A DNA stretch of 64,000 nucleotides from Planococcus citri (Eukaryota > Arthropoda > Insecta > Hemiptera > Pseudococcidae). Of this stretch, positions 1 to 11,300 are shown piece after piece. The stretch is taken from the NCBI RefSeq assembly GCF_950023065.1, contig NC_088679.1:80352001-80416000 (forward strand), given 5' to 3'. Both the position numbers and the translations under genes were made by a program. Below the pieces are notes generated by a model that ran no database searches, was not told the DNA's origin, and saw only the letters and a program-made list of their open reading frames with translations. The number at the start of each line of letters is the position of its first letter. Within the stretch, counting starts at the first letter, position 1.

Positions 1-830
1 CGTAGGTATTCGCAAGTCGTAATGCTGTGCGTAACGCACATACTCGTACATACGAGAACTATCAAAATTACGCAGATTAAATTCATTCTGTAAACTAATT
101 TCTATATGCCAAGGAGTCGACTGCAAGTAGATTTCAAGTCGTTTTGGAGCCTCCAGCGACCTTTTGGAAATTACGGGAGCCTCCAGCAGATTTTTCAATG
201 CTCGAAATTCCATAAAATTTTACTAAACATAGACACTCCATTTTTGACACTAAGTTTCAATCCGTTATGGAGTCTCCAGCAGATTTTTAGAAACTTCTGT
301 TTTTCAAAAAATGCCACAAAATCTATGCGAATCAACTTTCGGCTTCCCAACTCCATTTGGTGTAATTTTGTAGGAATTGCAAGCTTTAAAAATTTACTGG
401 AGGCTCCAGTAATTTTCAAAAAGTCGCTGAAGGCTCCAAATCGACTTGAAATCTACTTGCAGTCGACTCCCTAGCGTATTGGAACTTTAGTCTACAGAAT
501 GAATTTTAGCTTTCTAACTGATTTTGATGAAATTTTGTGGAAATTTCGAGTTTCAAAAATGTGCTGGAGGCTCCAGAACTGCTCAAAACGGTTTGAAATC
601 GTTTCCAATCGATTTGGCAAGTTATGTCTCAAATTTCAGCTTTATAGCTCAATTTGGTAAAATTTTGATTTTCCCCTAATTTTTGGCTTAAATTTGTTTC
701 AAAAATTCATCGAAAAATATACCTATTTTCAACTGAACTGGTCATGCTTATAGGAAATTTGACGTAGAATAATTTTAGTTCAATCACTTTTTTCTGTCTG
801 ACCCTTCATTTTGGCGATATATCCGATAAA
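1..830. repeat. Partial Pal-A repeat
   Basis: This stretch carries the unit sequence of the palindromic family I call Pal-A, including CTGGAGGCTCCAG near 400 and 560 and the phrase about a gluttonous AT-rich segment that follows it in the copies at 20003-22894 and 49229-57449. Neither the family's inverted end nor a target duplication is visible, so this is a partial or degraded copy cut by the window edge. No gene is seen; the short reading frames here are antisense images of the repeat. Confidence 0.7.
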
Positions 831-890
831 TGTCTCTTGCGAGCGGGGAGGGGGGTAGCAGACAAGTTGCGGTTGCGGTGTGCAACTGTA
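735..890. repeat. Dispersed repeat, first copy
   Basis: A segment with CCCTTCATTTTGGC, CTCTTGCG and TGCAACT recurs with similar spacing at about 3655-3810. The two copies are diverged and neither shows inverted ends. I do not recognise the family. Confidence 0.45.
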
Positions 891-1066
891 AAAAATACTT
901 CGAAAATCGTCCAATAGTGGCAATTGAAATCCAAGTCAGGAAATCGCCATTGTAGGAAAGGAACGACTATTTATTAATTAATAAACATGAGCAATTGTCA
1001 GGTAAAATAAAACGCTAAGGGTGAAGTCGCCCAAAACTGACCACTTTTTGTAAAACCGCCACCAAT

Positions 1067-1490
1067 CGAAGACTATTTCACTTCAAAATGTGGCAAATGG
1101 CTTAAAATGTAGGTTGAACCTTCTCCTAACTCTTATCAAAATTTTGGCGTAAATGAATAATCCTAAATATGTTTTTTGAATTTTTTTCCCAAAACAACTC
1201 AAAAACAATTTTTCAAAATGTGGTATCCTAATCCCAACCACCTCCAAAAAGTTAGGTATCCTAATTCCGACCACATTTGAAAGTGCAGCAACCAATAAAA
1301 TACATACTATTTCACATGAAAATACAGTAAATGGCTTAAAAGATAGATTGTACCTTCCCCCAACTCATATTAAAATTTTGGGGTTATAGAATAATTATTC
1401 TTTGTGGCTTTTTGGAATTTTCTTCGGAGACACTTCAAAAATGACTATTTGAATTTGGTACCCTCATCCCGACCACCCTGAATTTACATG
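1067..1490. repeat. Two-unit tandem duplication of about 230 bp
   Basis: Unit one (about 1067-1292) and unit two (about 1297-1490) share, in order, ACTATTTCAC, AAATGGCTTAAAA, ACCTTC and a segment like TGGTATCCTAATCCCAACCAC. The phrase TGGTTGGGATTAGG returns in the opposite orientation near 1855, so this belongs to a dispersed family. No coding potential is seen. Confidence 0.55.
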
Positions 1491-1946
1491 ATCTTATGGG
1501 TAGTCGGGATTAGGAGACCCATATGGTTTTACACTTTTGTAAACATTTTCTTTACATACCTGATGCGATTGATTACAAAAATGGCAGTCGGCAATACCAT
1601 CAAAATCTCACTTTAATCGCGATCACAAATCACATTTAACACCACAAAATTAGTTATAACAAGTTGAAAATTTTTGCCAATAAAAAATTGTGAAAAACAA
1701 TTTTTTGATTATGGAATTTCTTCAAATTCAATTTATTTTGCGAGTTTTGGCTTTACAGTGGCCAGGAATGTCTCAAATTAATTGTCTGTGATAGAGGAAC
1801 ACGTTTATATTACTTTTCAGTAGGTAGCGCTAATATCAGACAGGATATACATGGTGGTTGGGATTAGGCACTGGGTGGAATAGGGGTGTTTTACCCTTAT
1901 CAAAAGATTATGTTGGCAAATTATCGATCTACATATATGATCAAAG

Positions 1947-1992
<46 letters not shown>
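1947..1992. repeat. (AATC)n microsatellite
   Basis: About eleven uninterrupted CAAT/AATC tetranucleotides. Short reading frames that cross it, giving serial Asn-Gln-Ser, are artefacts of the repeat. The surrounding 1500-2500 holds no recognisable gene. Confidence 0.95.
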
Positions 1993-1993
<1 letters not shown>

Positions 1994-2224
1994 GGAGGTT
2001 GTCAGGTCCGGAGTTCTGGCTTAGCTGGAACTTGGATGGATGATAAGCGATCTTTTACAAAAATAATCGCTTTCGAGTTCACACATGTATTACTCATGAA
2101 TCATGCAAGGCTTGTAAATTATCGTAACGTAATTTAGCCGCTATAATCTTCTAAAGATCTCCATCTCAGCCTCTCAGCCCATGGCGTTTTAGCCATGGAC
2201 TAGCTGTGGAAATGCTTCGGGCTC

Positions 2225-2400
2225 AAGTGCCAAAAATTGACCTGTGGTTCCATGGTTAACCCATCAGTGTCAAAATAAGCTACTTATAGACAACTGTAGT
2301 GACACTTCGGACCACTGGCTACCTGTGGTTTCACCCATTTGTGGGGACACTTTGGACCCAAGTGACCCGTGGTTCGTCCATCAGTGTCAGCTTGACGGAT
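2225..2400. repeat. Short tandem repeat, CATCAGTGTCA units
   Basis: About three imperfect units contain the phrases TGTGGTT or CGTGGTT, CCATCAGTGTCA and TTTGGACC. No inverted ends are seen. Function unknown. Confidence 0.4.
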
Positions 2401-2500
2401 TAATCCTCACGACTCGCCTGCAAGACGTAAATATGCAAGTAATAAAATAAATTACTGACCTAATTAAAAACATATCTTGGTGCCTTACATATGTACATAC

Positions 2501-2862
2501 TAGTGGTCTGCACGGGCCTGTCCGAAAGCCCGTGGGCCAAGCCCGATAAAAGTCGGGCCGGGTTGCGTCGGGTCGAGCCGGGCTTATCGGGCTTTCTCGG
2601 GCTTGGGTTTCGTACTCAACGCATGCGCTGTGAGTACTCGTAAATAAAGAAGTGTAGCACCATGTTCACGTCACAACAATGCCTATTGTTGGGAAAACCA
2701 TCTCGTCGCATCACGCCAACATTGCAACAAAATTTATCGGAAGTGTTGAAAAAATTATTGTCGGGCTTGTTTCGGGCTTTCGGGTCGGGTCTGGCTTTTT
2801 GCCCGAGTACTCAGGCCGGGTTGGGTAAGCCCGCGGGCTTGCCCGACCCTTGCAGACCACTA
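2501..2862. mobile_element. hAT-type miniature transposon, 362 bp
   Basis: The element starts TAGTGGTCTGCACGGGC and ends GCAGACCACTA, so the ends are inverted. An identical 8-bp direct repeat, GTACATAC, flanks it at 2493-2500 and 2863-2870. An 8-bp target duplication and this terminus fit the hAT superfamily. The body is GC-rich with repeated GGGC/GCCCG phrases and has no transposase, so it is non-autonomous. Confidence 0.88.
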
Positions 2863-3227
2863 GTACATACTGCACTAAGCTATCATGCAAACATTAGATA
2901 CGAGGCCTAATCTATTAAGTATTCATGTATCAGTGTACTCAGTAAGATAACTTAACGTAAGTATTCACATAATACATATAATTTGGTATCATAGTTGTCA
3001 ATATAGCATCAATGGAGCAGGTATATCTCAGGCGACTAGGGAAAGAAACAGCAACGAGCACAGGCACTTTACTCATAGCACAAACTTTCAATGACTGAGA
3101 TCTCCATGCTCAGCCAAACTCTTTGCTGGTACATTTTACTCACTATTCCGTGAAAACTTCCACCTGTCACCCTAGGTCACTAAGATTATCCCTCTAATTA
3201 CGCAAATTATTGATGCAGTTGCAAATA

Positions 3228-3385
3228 TGTGACCCTGCCTGACAAAATCGACCATTTCGACAAAATTTCAAAAAATGTTTTTTTTTCACAAATCTGATCT
3301 TTCAACCCTTAAGATTCATTTTAAACATCATTATTTTGGACACTTTTTTTTGTCAAAATGGTCGATTTTGTCAGGCGGGGTCACA
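3228..3385. mobile_element. Tc1/mariner-like miniature transposon, 158 bp
   Basis: Inverted ends begin TGTGACCC and continue GCCTGACAAAATCGACC; the other end is the mirror image with one or two changes. TA dinucleotides flank it at 3226-3227 and 3386-3387. The target and size fit a mariner-type MITE. A related fragment with GTGACC and TGACAAAAGGGACC lies near 8645. Confidence 0.75.
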
Positions 3386-4017
3386 TATGCGTATTTGTGC
3401 ATCATAAAAATATATAGCAACCACATGGTCATGGTGTGAGAATAGAAGAGGGAGAAAAAAAGAAATACACTCATAAATAAAAACGACTTCTTACACAACT
3501 TTGGTCAAAATATGTAGTTTCGAGTCTATTGTGAATCGAGTTCACGTTTTAAATTGTCGATTTTCATTTTTTAAAACAATTTTTACATTTTCATAAAATT
3601 GACAACTTTACCTCCTTTTTATTAAGGGTGAAATCGCTATTTTGGGAAAAGCTGAATTGGTCATGCTGGTTCTAATTTAAACAATTTTTGTTTGAACATT
3701 TTTTCTCTCGGACCCTTCATTTTGGCAATATAGCTGAAAAACCTGTATCTGCAAACATTAATGACCTCTTGCGGGGGTAGCTGGCAAGCTGCGTGGTGCA
3801 ACTTTTGATGGGGTGTTTTAGAGACCAATCCGAACAAATAACGGGGAAATTCAGCTTTCCCCGAATTTTTTCGAGTTGAGACTAAAAATTTTGCTAAAAT
3901 GACTGCACTACGAGTATGAAGTTTGAGTTACAAAAAGTTGCAGCAACATTTTTCAACTTTTTAAATTTTTTATTACTCAACTTCAAAGACGTAAAATTTT
4001 GAAACTAAGCGTTCTAC

Positions 4018-4350
4018 GAAAATTTCTCGTGTACAAACTTGTAGAGAATTTAATTCTCTTTCAGATCATTGTCATCAGATTTTTGCTAGGACGTACCGTC
4101 CGGTACATGCGGAAAACTAAAAGACTAAATCAGGCGAGGTAGTAGATTAAAAAATTTAAAAAGTTGGTGCAACTTTTCGTTATTCCAACTTCAAAGAGGT
4201 ATAAATTTCGAAACTGACAAGTAAGCGTCCTTCGAAAATTTCATGTCAACGAAATTGTAGAGAATTTAATTCCACTTCAGATCACTGTCATCAGATTTTT
4301 GCTAGGACGTACGATTCGTCCGCCATATGCGGAAAACTTAAAGACTACAA
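4018..4350. repeat. Diverged tandem pair, period about 220 bp
   Basis: Two copies, near 4018-4126 and 4236-4347, share TGTAGAGAATTTAATTC, TCATCAGATTTTTGCTAGG and ATGCGGAAAACT. They lie in the gene-free 3386-5398 region, in which I see no other recognisable feature apart from TACCTA-rich sequence. Confidence 0.55.
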
Positions 4351-5398
4351 TTTTTCAAAAAATTTCCCTGTTGTGCAAATCTGGTACCTTGCAAATGGGC
4401 CACCCTGCATACGAGTGGCTGGCTAGAGCTAACGTATAAGCAACACTTTGATGTATCGAAAGTAGGTCAAGTACCATAGTAGTAGTACCGAGTTCGAGTA
4501 CGGGTACCTATATTATAGCTAGGGTTAGTTGCGTTTGCTTAACGTAGTACACTGTACAGCAACAGGATGCTTACTCGTATAGGTATTTCATTTTGCTGGG
4601 ATACATTTTGAGCTTGCATCTACCAATCCTAAGGAAAGATTTACATCATATAGGTAGGTAGGTGGGCAGTGGGTAAGTACCTACCTACGTAATGGTTCGT
4701 GTGCGTACTATGTACGAGGGTAGTAATGCCATTGATGAGTGGCTGTAGGTAGTAATAGGTATGTAGGGCTAATGCTAGGGCCAGGGCCAGGGGACGGTCG
4801 ACGCGAAAATCTCCTGTTGCTTCGAATTTCAACTTCGAGTTACATACACGGGTGTATATTATATTGATTGTGCGCACGCAGCTTACGTTAGTAAACTAGA
4901 CAAAAATAAACAACAAATGAATATTATATGTACGTATAGTAGCCTACTCGTACACGGTGCGATGCACGATATACGATGTACGATGTACGATGTACGAAGC
5001 AAAGCAAGTTGGACGAATACGAATAGCAATATAGCAGACAGTATACGAGCACTATGTAGTAGACTGTAGTGCGTTAGCACGTTAACGTTATGTAGGTATT
5101 AGTTGTAGTTTGACCGAGTACGAGTAGTGCTTTCGCTTCGCTTCGCCATCGCTTGGCTCGGCTCTGCTTGGCTTTGCCGGATCGCCAATAAACGCGCGGC
5201 GACACGATACGACGTTTAGCGTTTTCATTTTCGCATATATCTACTACACGTGTTAATACGCATCGTAACCTGTGTACTACTCGTATTGGCACTTAGCAGT
5301 ACGTATATCGTGTGTATCGTATACCTATATCTACGTGTATAAATCGTGTGCGATAATATTGCGAATCGCGTAGTGCGGCGGTCAACTGCGGCTGCGGC

Positions 5399-8300
5399 AT
5401 GACCGACGTCAACTTCGACGCCGACGCGGACACCGTCGTTGTCACCGAAGACGAATTAATAATTGCTACCAAAATTAAAGGTCGATCCGCGTCCGTTTGC
5501 TTCAGTTCCAGCGCAAGGAGTGATCGTATCGCCGAATGTGCATTTCCGACGACCAGTATCACGCCACCGCCAACGCCGCCAGCCGTCGGTGGCAGCAGCG
5601 TCAAGTATTTTCGTCGACCAGCTTCCAGATCTCAGAGTGCTCGTCTCACCGGAGGCAGCAAATCGCTTCGAAGACGTCCTCCTCAGTCGCAGACCGCCAC
5701 CGCCGAAGATGGTCATCGTCGTCACCCGCACACGCATACGCATATGCGGGCAGGAGTTAGCGATCCTAAAATATACGGTCATACAGGTAGGTCTTGCTAC
5801 TTCAAATAGGTACCTATATGTTCAAGTACTTACCTAGATAATAGTTATCGCCCCAGGCACGATGCCCAATGCCCAGTCCAATCACCAACCAGTATCACCT
5901 CGTCAACCAATCATTTACTTCTTCGAGGGTGCTGGGTGCTCCATGTTTCTGTAATTATGATGTATAGGTACCTAGTATAGGTACGGATTTATCAACAAAA
6001 ATACAAGTAAACAAATACAAGTACAGGTACCTACACGTACGAGTGAACCGACAAGCAGTTGCTGGTGCTGGGACATCTTAGCATAGGTACCATCAGCGTG
6101 TAGGTACTTTTATACGTATATCCATAGCCGAATATGTAGGCTAGTTCTTCTCGTAGATATACACTGTACACTGTACACTACCAGTTTATGATGTATGGTC
6201 TATACTTACATAGCGAACATAACATATGCATTCGTAAACCATACATTATAAACAGTGAACGTACGAATGGGTCACGCTAAATAGATGGACGAATTGGCGA
6301 GTAGGGGTACGACTACATGTGTATTCAGTCTGCGATTCTGCGTACGATATGATGCTGATGCTGATGCCGCTTCGAATGAGGAATAAAAATAAAAATAGAA
6401 AGAAATGTAGCGCATCTGTTCGCGTGTCTGTGCTGTGTATTAGTTGCTAGCCGCATGCCGCATTTCGCATTCCTTTTTTCTATTCATTTCATAAATACTC
6501 GCGTACACTATACACTTGTAATCCTACGATTCGCATTTTAATCATTTCAAATGAGTCATCGCCTCCGCGACTCCGTATTCCAAATACCACCTAATTAAAG
6601 TGCAGCGTAACAGATTTACATTTAGAATTAGATTTACACATGCCTATCGCCCATTGCCTATTTACACGAGTGTTGGTCGATTAAATCAACTCCTTCGTCG
6701 CCGTCACCGTCATATGAGCGAAGGGGCCTCAATTTGGGCTCATCTGATAGGTATTATTGTTGGGTAATTGTTAAAATTGTTCGTTATTGCGGGTAGAGAA
6801 TACAGGTACTACACTAGGTACATCAAAAATTTTAAAAAACTTGCCAAAGGGTACCATGCCGCAAATATTTTTCAGCACACTGTACCTTTCCCCCGAGTCA
6901 TAAAATTTGCCCATTTCTAACAAAACACCTACCATTAATTTTTGAAAATTTGCCGAAATTTTGAATGCAGATCTCCCCCCTCCCCCTCTCCGTTTATATA
7001 CAGATTTATCTCTAAGCGTGAATTGGCGATTGGTGATTGTGGTCCGAAATGATCCCAAAACCGGAACCGATTGAATCCGGATTCAAATTCAATCCCAAAA
7101 CTGAAATCGTTATTTTTCTTGATCCCAAAACCGAAAAAAAAAATCCCAGAACCTATAGGTACCTATTCGTTTTGTACCCAAAACCATTCCGGAACTGAAA
7201 CAAAATCGTTCCTGTTTCGAGATTTCAAATTTCTTATATTTTATCTTCATTCATCATCATCATCATCATCATCATTGAACTTTGACCTGGTGAGCTGTTC
7301 AGCCTGTCTGGGAAACTGTAGAAGAATTGCTCGCCGATGTATCATCAAGTCTTTTCTTCGGTCTTCCTCTGCTCCTCCTGCCAGTTGAAGTGTATTCTTT
7401 GTCAACGTGTTTTCGCCATTTCTTTCTGTATGCCTCGCACATTCCAGGTAGAGATCTTCAGCCTGTTTTGTTTCTTCCATAGTGTGGGCTTTTTTGCCTC
7501 CTGCCCAACAGGGTTCCCTGATTTTTCAGCCGGTTTCTTCTTATTTTTGTTTTCTCGAGAAATTGTTTTTTTTTCGCTTCTATGGGTTTCTAGCCCCAAG
7601 GAATGATAGCTTGTAGAGGGGGCTGCCCTCTGCGCCATCAAGCCGACTTTCCCAAAGTTCGGTTATAGCGCCAAATTCTCGCTTTTGTACAGGATTCATT
7701 GCAGTATTATTTATGACTCTTGAGTATCAGGGTTCACAAGCTTCGCTGCTCTTCCTGTTGCTGCTTCAGGGATATTTTCTGGTTGTTTTCTCCTCTCCCC
7801 TACTTCCTGAGATGGCTTGATGTTGTAGCCCATTCAGGTTGCAGCTTTGACACTGGGCACACGCCATCGCACCAAGTTGTTAGGTTTGGTCTTAACTCTT
7901 ACCCTCTTCTTCAGCTTCCAGCCTGCTGAAGATGAGTTACTGGCCTCTGCCACGTGGACGCTCCAAATCTCTCTTAAGGTTTGTCTTCTCTACTGCAGGG
8001 ACTGGCAGTTGTAGCGTAGATAGTACTTATTTAATTTAAATACCTACCAAAGGGGTTTTATTTTTGTTTTATTTTGATTTTAAAATTGAGGAGCCTGGTG
8101 ACAAAGTTAGACAAACGCCACTGAGGGCGCATACGGAAAGGGACCTAACGACCAAAAAAAAAAAAAAAAAAAGTTCTCCGAAATTGTTGTAGGAACCGTT
8201 CCTACAACAATTTCGGAGAACTTTTTTTTTTTTTTTTTGGTCGTTAGGTCCCTTTCCGTATGCGCCCTCAGTGGCGTTTGTCTAACTTTGTCACCAAGCT

Positions 8301-11300
8301 CCTCAATTCAATGAAAAAATTCACAAATGGCATTCATTCAATCATTTGAGAAAAAAGCAAGCACACATACTTATTTTTAAATGTAAAAAAAGCACAAAAA
8401 AGCGTTAAAAAATAAGTATTTTCAGAAAATAAAATGAAAATATATGAGAAAATAAATGAACAATTACCTTTAGATAAATTGTTGTAGATTTGGACTGTTT
8501 CTTTAATGAAAAAAATTCTTGAGTAAGTACCTAATATTTGGAATTTTAGTTTCTTCTGCGAAAAAGAAAATCTTGAGTAATATTTGGAAATTTGGTCATT
8601 TCCACAGAAAAGAAATAATTTCTCTCAAATAAAATATTTGCACATGTGACCTGGTCTGACAAAAGGGACCATAATATGCAAGTTGAAAAAACTTTTTTTT
8701 ACAGGAGAGGCAAAAATGTGAAAATAAAATAAGTCAACAACTCAACATTTTGAAGAATTGTTTTTTTTGCCATTTAAGGTTTTTATGACCTAATAATTTC
8801 TGGCATAGAAAGAAAGCAATGATTGAATTTGAGCACTTGCTTTTGAACTTCACATTATTGATTATACTGCAATGCTAAGTTAGTCAAACCCGGAATAAAA
8901 TTGCTGTCTAGCATACCTGGTTTTGTAGTACCCTAGCATTGATAGCGAAATGTGAATAACGTATTTGAAATTTGCGTCTGCTGTCAGGGCTGTACCGAAG
9001 TGGTTCTTGGGGGGGGGGGCATAAAAATGCCAACGGTAACATTTTTTGCCTTGAAATTTCCAACTCATCTCATTGTACTCCTTATGATGTCTCTTTTTCA
9101 AAATGCCCAAAAAATCAAAGATGAAAAATCCGATTTGAAGCTCCTAGTTTCGGACCCAGTCACATATAAAAAAAAAGATCTGTAGGGGTATGTGTTGATC
9201 GCATCTGACAACGCGAGATGCCTTTGTGTTACATTTGACTCGACCTAATGGTATTCCAGGTATGAGGTATCTAAAAGCAGGTATGAGGTATCTAAAAGCG
9301 GTTCTTGCGAGTCTGACGCATTCACAACCACCATCTACATACTACAGTGATACATATACCCCACTTGACAATAGATTTGCCACTTTCAGCCAAAACGCCA
9401 GCTGGTTTTTGTAAATTTGCCATTTAAAAGGAGCGCAAAAATGACAGTAAATTTGCTGCAGATAAAACACCAGCTAGAAGCGGCTACTTTTATGACATTT
9501 AAACAGCCGCTCTTGACTGGCAAATAGCAACAATTTAAAAGTTGCCAGCTAGAATCAGCTACTTTTATAAAAACATGTCGCTTTTGAGCTGCGTTTTAAG
9601 CAGCACTAGCAGCAGTTTTTTATTTGCTGAAATGCAGATTCACTGATTACACTAGGCAACAATTTTTGACCTTTTTTTTGTGTTCGGGTTGAAAATGGGC
9701 TTAATCGATAGTTTAGACCCTAAAACAAAAAACAGAGAGGGGTTTTTCAATTTGAGTTGTTTTTGTAGTCAGGAGAGATGATCAAAGTTGCAAAAATGGC
9801 CATTTTTGCCCTGTTTCACAAGTTTGTGGAGACATCAGTTTTATGTTTCAAAAAAAACCAAGGTCATATTCGGATTCTACGCACTTTTTTAAGTAAACAA
9901 TTTCACCGGATTTTTGATTTTCGAAGTTTCAAGTGCATACGGAAGATTTTTGTTTGTAACATATTTTAAAACTCGGAGCGCGCGACGCTGGCATTACTCC
10001 ACCACGTAATCGTGGCTCAGAACTGTGTTCGCGCGGGTGAGGCTCTCGCTCCAAGTTTTAAAATACGTTACAAACAAAAATCTTCCATATGCGCTTGAAA
10101 CTTCAAAAATCAAAAATCCGGAGAAATTGTTTACTTAAAAAAGTGCGTAGAATCCGAGTATGACCTTGGTTTTTTTTTTAAACATAATACTGATGTCTCC
10201 ACAAACTCGTGAAATAGGGCAAAAACGGTCATTTTTGCAACTTTGATCATCTTTCCTGACTACAAAAACAACTCAAATTGAAAATCCCCACTCTGTTTTT
10301 TGTTTTAGGGTCTAAACTATCGATTAAGCCCATTTTCAACCCGAACACAAATATGCCGTTGCCTAGTGTTATAGGGCACATGCTCAACGTGTCTTCACAA
10401 CTTTGTTTTTTAAATTAATTGATACTAGGAAGTGTGGTACCTACATGTATACCGCTTGAAAGCAGTGTTCTTTAGGTTGCTGTGATAGCTGAGTGGTGAG
10501 AGATATGGATTAACATGCAGGAGCTGTGGGTTCGATCCCCGCTTAAGTTAGAAATTTTTTGTGGTTTGGTAGAATTTTCAGCATTTTAAGTAAGTACATA
10601 CTTGAACAGCCACTTTTGGTCGGCGTTTTTTTTTTACAGGCACTATCAATTTTGAGTTGGCTTTTTTACCGGCTTTTTCAGTGGCAAATCTATTATTGTC
10701 AAGTGGGACATTATGAAGTCACTCTTTTTGTATATGTATCACAATGTAATACCTTAGTGAAGAAACCTAGCTGGTATACTTAAACTGAACCTTTTTTCTT
10801 ATACAGTTTTCTGTAATGTGATTGGTTTAACTATCTACATTACAAAACACCATTATCGAAAAGGGTTTCAGGCTAGCTTCTTCTTTATTGGTCAATAGAA
10901 ATAAGGGTTTTTAACTTTTTGTATAAATATAAGCTGTATCCAGTTTAGAAACTTAACATCTCTCTTGTGAACTTGGCGTTCTCTCACCCTCTCTCACTTT
11001 TCTCTCTTCTCTCTCGCACCCATTCAACTACTCGCAGGCCTAGTGGTACCTGTGTAGTTGTACAGGCGCGTTGCCTTTATTCCTTCTCTCTCCGGACTTT
11101 GCTTACCTACACAGGGGCCTGCTGGTCCAGGTGTAGTTGCTGCTGAGTTCTCCTTTTCTCAGTTACATATCTGAACGGGCCACGTACCTATGTAAGTACT
11201 GTACTAAGTATGCTAATTTGGGTGATTTTTCATTTTCAGATTCAGAAACATGTTCGCCATCATCGCCAGGTACTTTATGGCGTGAAAGTTGCATTCGACG

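Larger units (their letters stand above)
9345..10746. mobile_element. Mariner-like TIR element with nested insertions
   Basis: Outer inverted ends resemble each other (left CAGTGATACATATAC, right GTATATGTATCACAATG) with TA on each side at 9343-9344 and 10747-10748. Just inside, CCACTTGACAATA and GATTTGCCACT recur inverted near 10683-10710. A palindrome (9650-10368) and a tRNA-like segment (about 10478-10545) lie inside. No transposase is seen. Confidence 0.6.

Noticed and set aside
5399..5786. Separate single-exon gene at 5399
   Set aside because: The splice donor GTAGGT after 5786 and the matching phase at 11240 make it more likely the first RGK exon, though cDNA is lacking.
5456..5837. Overlapping frames on both strands across 5456-5837
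   Set aside because: They are shadows of RGK exon 1. Only the frame from 5399 has the phase that joins the exon at 11240.
10478..10545. Functional tRNA gene
   Set aside because: A and B boxes are present but the acceptor stem does not pair and no clear anticodon loop was found.
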